NCBI GenBank assembly: GCA_938743325.2
Contig: OW568862.1
Coordinates: 535,501-599,500 of the forward strand
Length of the DNA: 64,000 nucleotides
Direction: 5' to 3'
From: Pycnococcus provasolii
Lineage: Eukaryota; Chlorophyta; Pseudoscourfieldiophyceae; Pseudoscourfieldiales; Pycnococcaceae
Of the stretch, positions 8,445 through 18,377 are shown one piece after another; within the stretch, counting starts at the first letter, position 1; every line of letters starts with the position of its first letter. A model generated the notes under the pieces. That model was not told where the DNA came from, ran no database searches, and worked only from the letters and a program-made list of their open reading frames with translations. A program made the translations under genes and the position numbers.

Positions 8445-9449
8445 TTAGTTCACCAGCATCGCCAGTGAGTTTGGCTTTGGGTTCGCGTAGAAAAACTCAA
8501 GGATGCTCTCCGCGAGCGCCGGGCGATTTTGCGTGACCACTCCAACGTGGGTTCCCGATGGAATCGTCCAAAACTCGACGTTACCGCCGTCGCCGCAGTT
8601 GTTGAATGCCACGCGGGATGTATCCTGATCTTGACCGCGGGCGAAGAGCCCACCCGATCGGAAGAGATCAAGGCCATTGATCACCTGCACGCCGCCCTCG
8701 CAGCCGTTGAACTCAGCCCATCCACTAACAGTTTCGTTTGCTGAAGGCGTGGGCGCACCATCGAACGTACCACCATCAGCTGGAAACACTGCATCACGCA
8801 TGGGATGCGCATGAGCGACTGCAACCGGCGAGCCAACAGTAGTATTATTCCAAGCTGCGCACAAGCCAGGCTCGACGATTCCTCCACCCGTGAGTGAGAA
8901 TATGGCAGCAATTTCAGTCGACTTCTCACAAGCCAATCGGTGCGCCATAAATCCTCCGGCGCTATAGCCGAAGACATATATTTTGCGAGCATCGACGTTG
9001 TAGTTGCTCACGGCATGCTTAATCATGTCGTGCAGGTACGTTACGTCGTCTCGTGGCTCGAAGCTGGCGCGATTCTCAAGAGTTGGGACAACACCATCGT
9101 TAGCACAGCACGCTGGCGACGCAGCCCAGGCTTGGCAACTCGGTCCACCAAAAAAGGGTGGTCCACAAGTCGGGCAGAAGGCCGTGTTGCGCCGTGCCTC
9201 CGGGACGATCAGCACAAAATTCTTCGTGTCGACGAGGCGGCGAAAATTCAATGCACGCTCGACATCACGCCCCGATTGGCATCGTCCTGAGAGCTCGAGC
9301 ACAAGTGCTGGCTGGGCAGTCTGGTTGTCTGACGGCTCGGGGATGTATATGTTCGCGCTTCCAGCTTCGTAGCGTTCAGACGTGTATGCGTGCACAGCCG
9401 CATGTTGCACTGCGACAACCGCCAAGAGCGCCACTAGCCAAGTCATCAT
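8445..9449 (-). CDS. secreted esterase of the PHB-depolymerase/LpqC type
   Basis: 334-residue alpha/beta-hydrolase related to extracellular poly(3-hydroxybutyrate) depolymerases and feruloyl-type esterases (CE1/LpqC group). A signal peptide is clear (MTWLVALLAVVAVQHAAVHA). The nucleophile is Ser163 in GYSAGG, the probable acid is Asp219 in HAHPMRDAVFP, and the His is His301 in SGTHVG, in the usual order and spacing. Numerous Cys pairs (CPTC, CCANDG) suggest disulphides, as in secreted members. The first in-frame Met of the open frame is at 9449. Likely role: hydrolysis of an external ester, either a polyester or an acyl group on polysaccharide; the sequence alone does not say which. Confidence 0.78.
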   Translation of the reverse strand: MMTWLVALLAVVAVQHAAVHAYTSERYEAGSANIYIPEPSDNQTAQPALVLELSGRCQSGRDVERALNFRRLVDTKNFVLIVPEARRNTAFCPTCGPPFFGGPSCQAWAASPACCANDGVVPTLENRASFEPRDDVTYLHDMIKHAVSNYNVDARKIYVFGYSAGGFMAHRLACEKSTEIAAIFSLTGGGIVEPGLCAAWNNTTVGSPVAVAHAHPMRDAVFPADGGTFDGAPTPSANETVSGWAEFNGCEGGVQVINGLDLFRSGGLFARGQDQDTSRVAFNNCGDGGNVEFWTIPSGTHVGVVTQNRPALAESILEFFYANPKPNSLAMLVN

Positions 9450-9748
9450 CGCCAATGGTGGTCTGGCTGCATCTGGTCGCCTTGTTGCGGCGGTGACATG
9501 TCACGCGACGGCAAGGGAAGAGAAGGACCGCCCTCGGGAATCCAAACCTCGGAACTCAAACCACAAAGCGTTCCCCCGGCTCCACCTCCCGGCCCCACCT
9601 CCGGCCCCAACGGGAATCCAAACCCCCAAATCAATCATATTCTTTTCGTTTTCTTCCATCCCCGGATTTCTGAACCATTCCAGGTTTACCCACCTCTAAA
9701 GACGACCAAAAAAATAGCATAATATTATACATGGGAAGGCAAATACAA

Positions 9749-11187
9749 CTAGCACCTCGCATAAAACAGCAAATAGCCGTGCTCGGTGTTCGGCTCAGCC
9801 TTCACCAAAGGTTTAGGAGGCGCGCCGCCGCCACCGCCGCGCGACGTACCCACGCCTCCCTGCGCGGTCAGCGGGCCTTCCGTAGTCGCGCCGTAAAAAC
9901 GACTCAGGGATTCCGTGGGCATCACTTCCACGAGATCGTCGTCAAAAAGCACCCACGCGGCGTCGCTCGCGGCGTCGCACTCGACGTCGGGCGTGGGCGA
10001 CATCGCCTGAGAGTCTGAAGGACTGTCAACACCATCCACGCTCATCGGAACGGGCGGCGACGACGTTTCCGCAGCGTCGGAAGGTACACTGCCTGTGCCT
10101 TCGGAGGCCGTCGCGGCACTCGTGGTGGTGGCTGTGGCGGTATCGCCCATGCCGCTCTTTGTGAGGCAGACGTAATGTCCATGATTTGGTCCAGAACCAA
10201 GGTGCACGACAACTGCATATAGGCGGTACAATGGCGGTAGCGATCCGCCGGCGCCACTCTGCCCATCTTTCTCCTGTCCCGACGCCATCATCTCCGCGGG
10301 AATGCGAAGCGTGTTCGGGAATGGCACGCGGTGGCACAGCTTTCTGTACTGCCCTAGGCTCTCGATGTACTTGAATCGCTTGAGGTGGAGCGCGAGCACC
10401 TTCGGTGCCGACGCGAAGCGCAGCTGCCGTCTTGCCTCCTGGTACGTGCCGCCGCCGCAGTACTCGCACCGAAACTTCTCGCTGTCGCGCAGCACTTCGG
10501 CTTGTCCAAACTTCCGCAGGCACGCACTCAAGCTTGCGTTCGGCTCGATGTCGAGGCTCAGGTCCAAGAAAGGCTCGTCACGTCGTGTGACGCGTTCGCA
10601 CTGTAGGCACTTCGTTTCAGAGGTGAGGCACCCTTGGAAGATTTCTTGCACAAACGACCTCCAGTGCGTCTGCGGCTCAGGCTCGTCCCCAGTCCGCATC
10701 TTCCTGTGGTCGGTCTCGAGCGTTTCGCAGAGGTTGTTCATGAGGAAGTTGAGGAACTCGTGCGCGTCTTGGTGCATGTACGAGCGAAACAGCTCGTTGT
10801 CCGCTCGAACGCGCGACATGAACTTTTTCGGGCTGATGGTTCCAGTCTTTCGCCTTTGATTCGTAATTTGCTGGAAGAGTTCAGCGAGACACGTCAGAAG
10901 GCTTTCTTCTGTCGGCGCTTCTTGCTCCTTGTGCGCGAGCAGTCTTCCTCTGAATTCCTTGGTAGCGTAAAGTGCTTGTACAACACTATTGACATAACAC
11001 GTGTTCCCAAAGTTTTCGAAACCAAAGAACTTTTCGTTTTCTTCCGTGGTGGACAAGGATTTCACCGAGCGAGAGTTCTTCGAGGCGGCGGATCCTCCCA
11101 CCCCAAGGAAGCTGAACATACCTCCTCCCCCACTGCTTGCGTTCTGCGCTGTTCGTTCGCCGTTATTCTGCGTCTGCGCGGCGCCGC

Positions 11188-11221
<34 letters not shown>

Positions 11222-11278
11222 CGCGGTCCCTGTCCCGAAGAGCGACGCAGCAGCGCTCCTAATCTGCCCGAGCACCAT
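9749..11278 (-). CDS. USP12/46-like ubiquitin carboxyl-terminal hydrolase
   Basis: 509-residue cysteine protease of the USP family that removes ubiquitin from proteins. The Cys box is [14 protein letters not shown] (Cys94), and the His box is [15 protein letters not shown] near residue 400. [11 protein letters not shown] and the C-terminal GYLLFYAR follow as usual. Zn-binding pairs CLQC and CEYC are present. Overall layout matches USP12/USP46 and plant UBP3/UBP4, enzymes that often work with WD-repeat partners. The N-terminus carries an Asn homopolymer of 11 residues encoded by a GTT microsatellite on the plus strand (11188-11222). A Ser/Thr/Pro-rich insert lies between the His box and FDDD. 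Start at 11278, only 220 bp from the divergent lysA-like start. Confidence 0.88.
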
Positions 11279-11497
11279 GAACGAGTGCGTGCCCGTGGGC
11301 CCCCGGGAGAAGGGAACAGGGAAAGGGGAGGCGGACCCGGCTCCGGGGCTGGTGAGTTGCCCCTTAGATGGGGATCCGACGTGGAACCAGCGAGTTTGCA
11401 CAAGCCCCTCCCCTCCCCTCCCCTCCCGGGTGACGTCCCTCCCCTCCCCTCCCCTCCCCTCCCCCCTCCATTGTTGCACCACCGCGCCGCCACAGCC
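11279..11497. promoter_or_regulatory. bidirectional promoter with CCCCT tracts
   Basis: The 219 bp between the divergent start codons of the deubiquitinase and diaminopimelate decarboxylase carry two polypyrimidine tracts of repeated CCCCT (11404-11427 and 11437-11468). One strand is therefore strongly G-rich and could form a quadruplex or triplex. A CGTCGGATC-type run and GC-rich sequence separate them. I infer a shared promoter because no other space is available to either gene. Confidence 0.5.
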
Positions 11498-12970
11498 ATG
11501 CTCGCTCGACGGGCTCCTGCTCGCGCACACCGCACGAACCTCAACACTAACACACGCAGATCGTGCCGTGCTCGTGCCGTCGCAGCGCCGATGAAGGCGT
11601 CATCGCCGCCCGTCGAAACGCTCCGATTCCTCACGCCTGATGTCGCTCGACGCGCACGAGAGACGCTCGGATCACCCGCGTTCGTCTACGACCTGAAGAC
11701 TCTGAAGGATCGTGCGAACGATGCGCTCGCATTCCCCAACGCGTACGGACTCACGGTGCGCTTCGCTATGAAGGCGGCGCCCAACAGGGCCGTGCTACGC
11801 GCGTTCAAGGACCTGGGACTGCACATCGACGCGAGCAGCGGATACGAGGTGCTTCGTGCCGTTGACGCGGGCTTTGAGCCGAGCCAAATCAGCCTGAGCA
11901 GTCAGGAGATTCCTCTAGGCAGGTACGAAGGGGAACCGCACTTCAAGGAACTCGTCGAAATGGGAACCAAGCTGAATGCGTGCAGCCTGCGCCAGCTCGA
12001 GCTGTATGGGCAAGCGTGCCCGGGCGGCGAGGTTGGCCTCCGTTTCAACCCAGGTCTGGGAAGCGGAGGCACTGCCAAGACGAACGTCGGAGGTCCAAGC
12101 TCCAGCTTTGGCATCTGGCACGGACTGCTGCCGGAAGCTCAGGCGATCGTCGAGAAGTACAACCTGAAGGTTGTTCGCATCCACACGCACATCGGAAGTG
12201 GCAGCGACCCCGCGGTGTGGCAGAAGGTGAGCAACATGTCGCTCGACCTCTGCGCAATCTTTCCCGACGTGCACACGCTAAACCTTGGCGGAGGGTACAA
12301 GGTTGCGCGAGTCGAAAGCGAGAAGAGCACGGTGCTCTCCGAGGTGGGCGTGCCCGTGGTTGACAACTTCCGCGCCTTTGCCGAGAAACACGGCCGTGAG
12401 CTGCACCTTGAGATCGAGCCGGGAACGTTCCTGGTTGCCAACGCGTGCAGCCTGGTGGCAACCGTGCAGGATCGCGTTGCGACCACGGCGTCTGCGAACG
12501 GCGCGGATGGAGACGATGGGTACACCTTCCTTAAGCTTGACGCAGGCATGACGGAGGTGCTGCGTCCAAGCCTCTACGGCTCGCAACATCCTGTGGTTGT
12601 GGTTCCCGCGGAAGAGGCTCGTGACGGTGCGGGACGCAGCGCAGGAACCTCGCCGTCGGGCGACGACGCCCACTACGTCGTTGTCGGGCATTGCTGCGAG
12701 AGTGGCGATCTTGTTACGTGCTCCGACGATCCGGAAGCGCTCGCGCCGCGCGTGCTGAATCACGATCAGGTTGAGATTGGTGACCTTGTGGTCCTTGAGG
12801 GCGTTGGCGCGTACTGCAGCTCGATGTCGACGAAGAATTACAATAGCTTCCCGGAGGCGGCGGAGGGCCTGGTCGACTTGTCTGGAGACGTGCACCTCAT
12901 TCGGAGGAGGCAAGTGCCGACGGATCTGTGGAAGAACGAAGTGGACCCGCCAGCTGGCGCGCTGCTGTGA
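11498..12970 (+). CDS. lysA: diaminopimelate decarboxylase, probably plastid-targeted
   Basis: 490-residue PLP-dependent enzyme of the alanine-racemase-fold decarboxylases. It catalyses the last step of lysine synthesis, meso-diaminopimelate to lysine and CO2. PLP lysine is Lys92 in FAMKAAPN. Other family marks are [48 protein letters not shown], the CCESGD motif with the cross-subunit catalytic Cys, and [14 protein letters not shown]. The first 35 residues are rich in Arg, Ala, Thr and Ser and resemble a plastid transit peptide, in keeping with plastid lysine synthesis in algae and plants. The glycine-rich segment reads EPGTFL where many bacterial enzymes have EPGR. I chose the ATG at 11498 because it opens the transit peptide; the open frame upstream overlaps the divergent USP gene. 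Confidence 0.88.
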   Translation: MLARRAPARAHRTNLNTNTRRSCRARAVAAPMKASSPPVETLRFLTPDVARRARETLGSPAFVYDLKTLKDRANDALAFPNAYGLTVRFAMKAAPNRAVLRAFKDLGLHIDASSGYEVLRAVDAGFEPSQISLSSQEIPLGRYEGEPHFKELVEMGTKLNACSLRQLELYGQACPGGEVGLRFNPGLGSGGTAKTNVGGPSSSFGIWHGLLPEAQAIVEKYNLKVVRIHTHIGSGSDPAVWQKVSNMSLDLCAIFPDVHTLNLGGGYKVARVESEKSTVLSEVGVPVVDNFRAFAEKHGRELHLEIEPGTFLVANACSLVATVQDRVATTASANGADGDDGYTFLKLDAGMTEVLRPSLYGSQHPVVVVPAEEARDGAGRSAGTSPSGDDAHYVVVGHCCESGDLVTCSDDPEALAPRVLNHDQVEIGDLVVLEGVGAYCSSMSTKNYNSFPEAAEGLVDLSGDVHLIRRRQVPTDLWKNEVDPPAGALL

Positions 12971-13042
12971 GAAGGGACATGAACGCTGAAACGCAAAACG
13001 TGCATTAAAAAAAAAAACTTTGGTTAGATAAAACAATAAATT

Positions 13043-13798
13043 TTACAGTCCTCGCCGAAGCTGCTCGAGCTGAGCAAGCGTCGTCGGGTCAAGCTGACCT
13101 GCGAGGCGTCCCGCGCGCCTGCCCTCCGCGCGCCTCGCCGCCTTGTCAGCGTCAGCGACTAGGGTCTTCGAGCTGGCACGCAAGCTTCGACACTCAGCAA
13201 CAAAGGATGTGCAACTCTGTACTTCTGCGCCGTACCCGCGCGCGACGGTCGCCTCTGCGCTATCGTCCGTGACGACAACAAGTCGCGCGTCGTTGTCGCC
13301 CAACATCTCTGCACAGATGCGCTCGATGAAGCCGTCCGCGGAATTATCCGTAACGAAGAATCGCGCGAACGACCCTCTCTTCGACCCTGTCATCCACACC
13401 GCAGCGTCTCCGTCGCCCGAGTCGTTGTTATCGGTATGCGTGCTGTTCATTGCGTCGTAGGCCACCGCCACCGCCGCCCCTCTCGCCGTCGCGAAGTGCC
13501 TGAGTTCGTCGTCGAGCATGTCGCGCGCGTCCTCGAGTCGTCCTGATTGAAAGTACGCCTGCGGGCTTTTGGTCTTTCTACCCTTTCTCGCTTTTTTCGC
13601 GGGATCTGCATCGAACTTGCCAGCGAGGTTGTACCCGTCGACGAGCACACGCAAGTTCGCCAAGGATGAGTCGTGGGAAGTTTTTCGAGTACTTCTCCCG
13701 GACGAGCCCGACGACGACGACGACGACGCGCAGAAGATGCGTGAGGGGGATGAGCCACGACGCGTGCAGTATGAGAAGCGACGCGTCGTCGTCGCCAT
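13043..13798 (-). CDS. YacP-like NYN-domain nuclease
   Basis: 251-residue protein with a transit-peptide-like N-terminus (Arg/Ser/Thr-rich, residues 1-45) and a NYN domain of the YacP/Rae1 type. The domain opens with LRVLVDGYNLAGKF (acidic Asp54 and Asn57), continues with ARDMLDDEL, AAVAVAYDAMNS, FVTDNSADGFIE and LVVVTDDSAE, and ends GAEVQSCTSFVAEC. This order matches bacterial YacP/Rae1, a ribosome-associated endoribonuclease, and its plastid homologues, so a plastid RNA-processing role is plausible. The C-terminus ends with a basic helix and LAQLEQLRRGL. I prefer ATG 13798; ATG 13855 in the same frame is possible. It is convergent with lysA and divergent from the Ig-repeat gene at 14037. 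Confidence 0.75.
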   Translation of the reverse strand: MATTTRRFSYCTRRGSSPSRIFCASSSSSSGSSGRSTRKTSHDSSLANLRVLVDGYNLAGKFDADPAKKARKGRKTKSPQAYFQSGRLEDARDMLDDELRHFATARGAAVAVAYDAMNSTHTDNNDSGDGDAAVWMTGSKRGSFARFFVTDNSADGFIERICAEMLGDNDARLVVVTDDSAEATVARGYGAEVQSCTSFVAECRSLRASSKTLVADADKAARRAEGRRAGRLAGQLDPTTLAQLEQLRRGL

Positions 13799-14036
13799 CC
13801 CGAAGCTCCGATCAGATGGATGCGTGGTTCCGCAAGCCTCGGGCGGGAACAGCATCCGGATCCGTGCATCTGTGTATCCCCCGAGAGCGAGATTCCCGCA
13901 TCCGCTCCCCTCCCCGAATTCGCCTCGCCCTCCCCCTGCCCTCCCGTTTTCCCCCTCCAAATCCCCGCCATCTCTCCCAGGAAGTCGCCTACGGTTCGGT
14001 TCGTGCGATCGCCGCGCCCTGCGTTCGCCTCGTCTG

Positions 14037-16575
14037 ATGGACCTCAGCGGCTCCCACGTCGCGCTCGGCGCACAGCACTTAGGCCACGGTGGTGTGGCAA
14101 CGCGAAGAAATAATAACCCAAGCACATTGCCATTCGGTGCACCAGAAGACGTAAGCACCTCAAACGACCAACTGCACTCGCAGCTGGACTCGCAAGGTAA
14201 GCTGCTCGCACCAAGCTTGGTCTTCGGCGTCGCCCTGCCGTCCTGGATCGCTACCAACAATGCAGTCCAACGAGCAAGCATGTGGTACACACGCAAAGGA
14301 AAGAACGTGCTGGCCCGATTTGGTCCGCCAGCTATCGCGCTGCTCCTAGGAACGTTCTTTGCGCTTATGTGCTTCCGAGCGATGGACGTGGACGGCAGCC
14401 TTGACGCTGGGGACGTCTTCGAGGAGGAGGATGCCTCTGCAGATGTCGATGCCTTTGACATCGACGCCGCAAAGCCATCCACCAACTTTGACGAATCCGA
14501 GGCGTTGATTATGGGCCGTGACGCTGATGACACTGCCTCGGATGCGGAGGCGGAGGCGGACGAGTCTGCAAGCACCGCCTCCGCGAACAACAGAAGAAAA
14601 GAAACTTGCACGCCGCACTTCACGTATGGCCCGAAGAAATTGAGCCGCGAGCTGAATCCCGTCATCAAATTTAATACAGACGGGAGCTCAAGCTGCATGT
14701 TCGAGGTCAAGCTCGACCGCAGCGACTGGGTCACAGCGACGAGCCCGCTCAGACTTAAGCGCGCCCTGCAGCAGGGTGAGGAGTCTTTCCATAATTGACT
14801 AGCCAAGCGGTTTCACCTTGACTTAACGACTAACATCCACTCCTATTGCCTTGCCCATCTAACGCATTCCAGGTTGGCATTCGTTCTCCGTGCGAGCGCT
14901 CGACGGCAACGGCCGGCTTAACGACCACGTGCCGATGATGCGATGGAAAGTGGACTCGATCGCACCCGTACTCAATGTACGAAATTCGCCGAGCAAACAC
15001 GATCACGTATCTGCGCCACGCTACGAGCTCGAAGTGAGTGAGGCTGGTTGTACCTACTCATACGAGGCAGAGTATCGTACTTCGAGCAGAGACGAGTGGA
15101 CGCGCATCACCGCGACAGCGGGTTCGACACCGGCACCACCCCTCACAGGCGGTGGATCGCGCAGGGAGCAGCGCCTTGCAGCGAAGCTCGCGGAGCAGCT
15201 GGCGTCGAAGCCCGTTCCATTTGCGCGTTTGGAGCCGGTAAACCCCCTTCGCATGGACCTGGTAATGGGGAATCTCCCCGAAGGAGAGGTGCGCGTCACC
15301 GTGTCAACGACAGACGAGGCGGGCAATCCAGCCTCGCCGCAGATTCTGCAGTGGGAGCTCGACACCACACCGCCCGAGACAGTGATCCACACAGGTCCGA
15401 AAAAGGTTGAGACTTCGAACAGTGCCAAATTCGTCGTGTCGGCGAATGGTGAGATGCCGAGCTCGTACACGTACGAATACCGCCTGGACGGCGAGACGCA
15501 GTGGACGATGGGGCCTAAGAACATGCCGATAGCTAGCGGCTTTGAGTTCGTCGTGGCGCAACTGACTGAGGGCCCTCGTGAGATTGAAGTACGCACGATA
15601 GATCTCGCAGGAAACATCGACGAGACGCCAGCCAAATATGCGTGGACGGTGCACATTAAGGCAACGGACACGATGATCCTGGTCGGTCCCCGACCGCTCA
15701 GCAACAAGATGAGCGAAATGTTTCTCATCACGTCAAGCGAGACGCAATACACGTTTGCGTACAAGCTCGACGGCGGGCCGATCGTGCGTCCAATGGGACG
15801 TAACCTTGTGCGCGGTGAGCAGACGTTCTATGTGCACAATCTCACTGAGGGCATGCACCTTATGCAGGTCAGAGCGACGGACGTAACCGGTAACGAAGAT
15901 CCGACGCCCGCGAAGCACGAGTGGATTGTCGACCTCACGCCACCACAGCTGCAGATTGTCGAGAAGCCGCCAAAGGTGACGACGCAGGAAACGGCTCGCT
16001 TTGCGGTCAACTGCAGCGAAAAGTTCTTGTTGCTTTACAAGCTCGACGACGCGCCGTGGAAGCATTCCGACGGCACGTCTGTGAAGCGCGAGTTGGATGG
16101 GTCGATGAAGCTCGGGGCTAGTTCTAAGCTTATAAGCGGGGTGGCACGATTTAGACTCAGCAACATCAAGGAGGGAAGGCATAAGCTTGCGCTGAACATT
16201 AGTGATGCCGTCGGCAATATTGGTAGTGCCCCACCAGTTGTGTGGGTGGTTGACCTGGGTCCGCCGCACACGACGATCGTGTCGGCGCCCGAATCTCACA
16301 GCCGGAGCAGAAAGGCTGCCTTCAAGCTGAAGGCTGGCGAGCCCGATTGCACGTATGAGTACCGCCTCGACCGAAGAAATTGGCGCGATGCTGCCGGCAA
16401 GAATGCGAAAAGCGAGGGAATGAAGCTCACGCTAAAGCAAGATGAGGTGAGCCATACTGGCGCAATACTTGCTTTCGATGTGACGCCTGGGTTCCACACG
16501 CTTGAGATCAGGGCTAGAGATGCCGCAGGCAACTTGGACCCTCATGTTGTCGCGCATGAGTGGGTGGTATATTAA
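14037..16575 (+). CDS. two-exon membrane protein with Ig-like repeats
   Basis: Exons 14037-14775 and 14873-16575, joined in phase 1 to give a protein of about 813 residues. The N-terminus is cytoplasmic-looking; a single hydrophobic span (FGPPAIALLLGTFFALMCF, about residue 105) follows, then an acidic linker and a string of five to six extracellular Ig-like repeats. Each repeat carries the pattern Y-x-Y-x-LDG...EG-x-H/R-x-(I/L)-x-(V/I)-R-A-x-D-x-AGN-x-(D/E)-x-(T)PA-x-(Y/H)-x-W-x-VD-x-TPP, and the next begins V-x-x-GP/APK with T-x-x-x-A-x-F. The splice restores the repeat ...QQGWHSFSVRALDGNG across the junction, which supports the intron. It is therefore a type II membrane surface protein, possibly for adhesion. 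No catalytic domain is seen. Confidence 0.75.
14776..14872 (+). other. 97-nt GT-AG intron
   Basis: Donor G|GTGAGG at 14776 and acceptor TTCCAG ending at 14872, with a plausible branch site CGACTAAC at about 14827-14834. Reading through the intron hits a stop at 14798. Removing it restores a continuous Ig-like repeat across the junction in phase 1. Confidence 0.75.
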
Positions 16576-16769
16576 TTATTCTATTGACAATTTAATATGT
16601 AACTCTAACACAAATAGTTCATCAATAGTTCAAAGTCACCACTCACCAGCGCCATATACAAGCGCGCTGCAGAATGGTGCCGCTGAATGGGCTGAATGGT
16701 GAATGCCAATGGTGTGAATGGGCGGCCGTTGGACAAAGTAAAGTACATTCCATTACTAAATGAGCGAAC

Positions 16770-18104
16770 TTAGTCGTCGCTGTACGCCTCCATAACGCCT
16801 CCACCAAGGCATGCGTGCGGCTCTTCGCATTCGTAAAGCACGGCGAATTGTCCTGGTGCAAGTCCTTGATCGTCAACGTCGTCCAGAAGACGAAGCACAC
16901 CGCGGTCGCGGGCATTGTTGTCGCGCCAGGTGAGCAACGCGCGATACCGCTCAGGCCCGTGGCGCACCTTCAGCAGCACCTCGCCACTAGGAGGCGCCTC
17001 GCCCTCGACCCACGAGCCCTCGCGCACGCCCACGGTGCGCCGCGTGCCTCTGTACGCCTCATCGTGGTATTGTCGACTGACATAAACAACGCGGCGTCCA
17101 ATGTCCTTCTCAACGACGTACCACGGACCTCCAGAAAGACGCAGACCACGTCGTTGCCCAATGGTATGAAACCAAACGCCGTTGTGCTCGCCGAGCACGT
17201 CGCCCGTCTCCCTCTCGACGATTGGACCAGGCGCCGTTCCGCAGTGCTCCTTTACGAACTCGTTCCACGGCACTTTGCCCAAAAAACAAATACCCTGGCT
17301 GTCCTTGCGATCGGCGGCAGGTATTTGCATGGACGTTGCAAGCGTGCGCACCTGCGCCTTCGACAGGTGGCTGAGCGGAAACAGCACGCGGCTCAGCTGT
17401 GCCTGAGTGAGCTGACTGAGAAAGTACGTCTGGTCCTTAACATTATCAGCGCATGGCAACAGTCGACTCGGTCGCATTTTGTTCGGGTCGTGCTCAACGC
17501 GTGCGTAGTGCCCGCTTGCGACGTACTCGAACTCGCGCTCGTCGTTCTGCACGTGCTCAAGGAAGGCGCCAAACTTGACGCGCGAGTTGCACAGCACATC
17601 CGGGTTCGGCGTCCTTCCATTCTGGACCTCGTGAATTGCGTGGGCGACGACTCGATCCCAGTACGCGTCTGTGAGAGGTACGACTTCGACTTCAACGCCC
17701 GCGAGCTTCGCCGCCGCCTGTGCGAACTCGAGGTCCTCCTCCCACGGGCATGCGTTCCACGTGTTGCGAAAGTCCTCCTGGAACCAAATTTTGAGGTAAA
17801 ACGCCGTCACTTCGTGTCCTGCTCGCTTTAGCAAGTGCAGTGCGACGGACGAATCAACACCTCCGCTCAGCAGCACGGCAACGCGCTTTGGTTGCGGTGG
17901 CGAGGTGGTCAGGCACCCGGCGAACGCGAGTCCTGTGTCCAGGAGCTGTTGTGGGTTGGCCTCTTCACTTAACTCCTGCTGCGTGTGCGCTGCTGTTGCT
18001 TCACACACAAAGCACGGGCGGATCCTGCGCGACTGTGCGTGTCTGCGTAGGTGTACCAGCCTGGTTTTCGCACGGCTGTGCAGCAAGGAGGCTGCTGCCG
18101 CCAT
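16770..18104 (-). CDS. mnmA: tRNA-specific 2-thiouridylase (MnmA/TrmU), organellar
   Basis: 444-residue PP-loop ATPase that puts the 2-thio group on U34 of tRNAs for Lys, Glu and Gln. The PP loop SGGVDSS spans residues 80-86. The catalytic cysteines are Cys172 in TPNPDVLCN and Cys273 in DSQGICFLGK, both present and correctly spaced as in bacterial MnmA. Further signatures are YVASGHYAR, DQTYFLSQL and HNGVWFHTIGQRRGL. About 70 residues precede the catalytic domain, with a basic Arg/Ala/Ser-rich start typical of a mitochondrial or plastid presequence. Bacterial-type ancestry and the presequence make organellar tRNA the likely substrate. Intronless; the start ATG is at 18104. Confidence 0.9.
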   Translation of the reverse strand: MAAAASLLHSRAKTRLVHLRRHAQSRRIRPCFVCEATAAHTQQELSEEANPQQLLDTGLAFAGCLTTSPPQPKRVAVLLSGGVDSSVALHLLKRAGHEVTAFYLKIWFQEDFRNTWNACPWEEDLEFAQAAAKLAGVEVEVVPLTDAYWDRVVAHAIHEVQNGRTPNPDVLCNSRVKFGAFLEHVQNDEREFEYVASGHYARVEHDPNKMRPSRLLPCADNVKDQTYFLSQLTQAQLSRVLFPLSHLSKAQVRTLATSMQIPAADRKDSQGICFLGKVPWNEFVKEHCGTAPGPIVERETGDVLGEHNGVWFHTIGQRRGLRLSGGPWYVVEKDIGRRVVYVSRQYHDEAYRGTRRTVGVREGSWVEGEAPPSGEVLLKVRHGPERYRALLTWRDNNARDRGVLRLLDDVDDQGLAPGQFAVLYECEEPHACLGGGVMEAYSDD

Positions 18105-18377
18105 TGCACCTTGGTGTGGCGGAAAAAGTGGAAAGTGGATAGACTAAAGTGTTGACCCTGTGATGACGAGAAGCCCCGGCGTGATTATTATTCGGGGTTG
18201 GTATTTCGGGGTTTGGACAAGCCAGGGAACAAACTGGGGAAACTTGGTTACGGCAACGACCGCAAGGTCAAAGGTGTCACGCGACGCCGCTGCCATAGAG
18301 TGCCACAGAGTGGCAGCTCGCCGTCTTCGAGACGGCAACCTTCCTATGTTTCACAACGTGAGGCTCAAGCTCAGCTG

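Noticed and set aside
10634-11497. Long plus-strand extension of the lysA frame
   Set aside because: It is antisense to the deubiquitinase and the simple GTT repeat; the transit-peptide ATG at 11498 is a better start.
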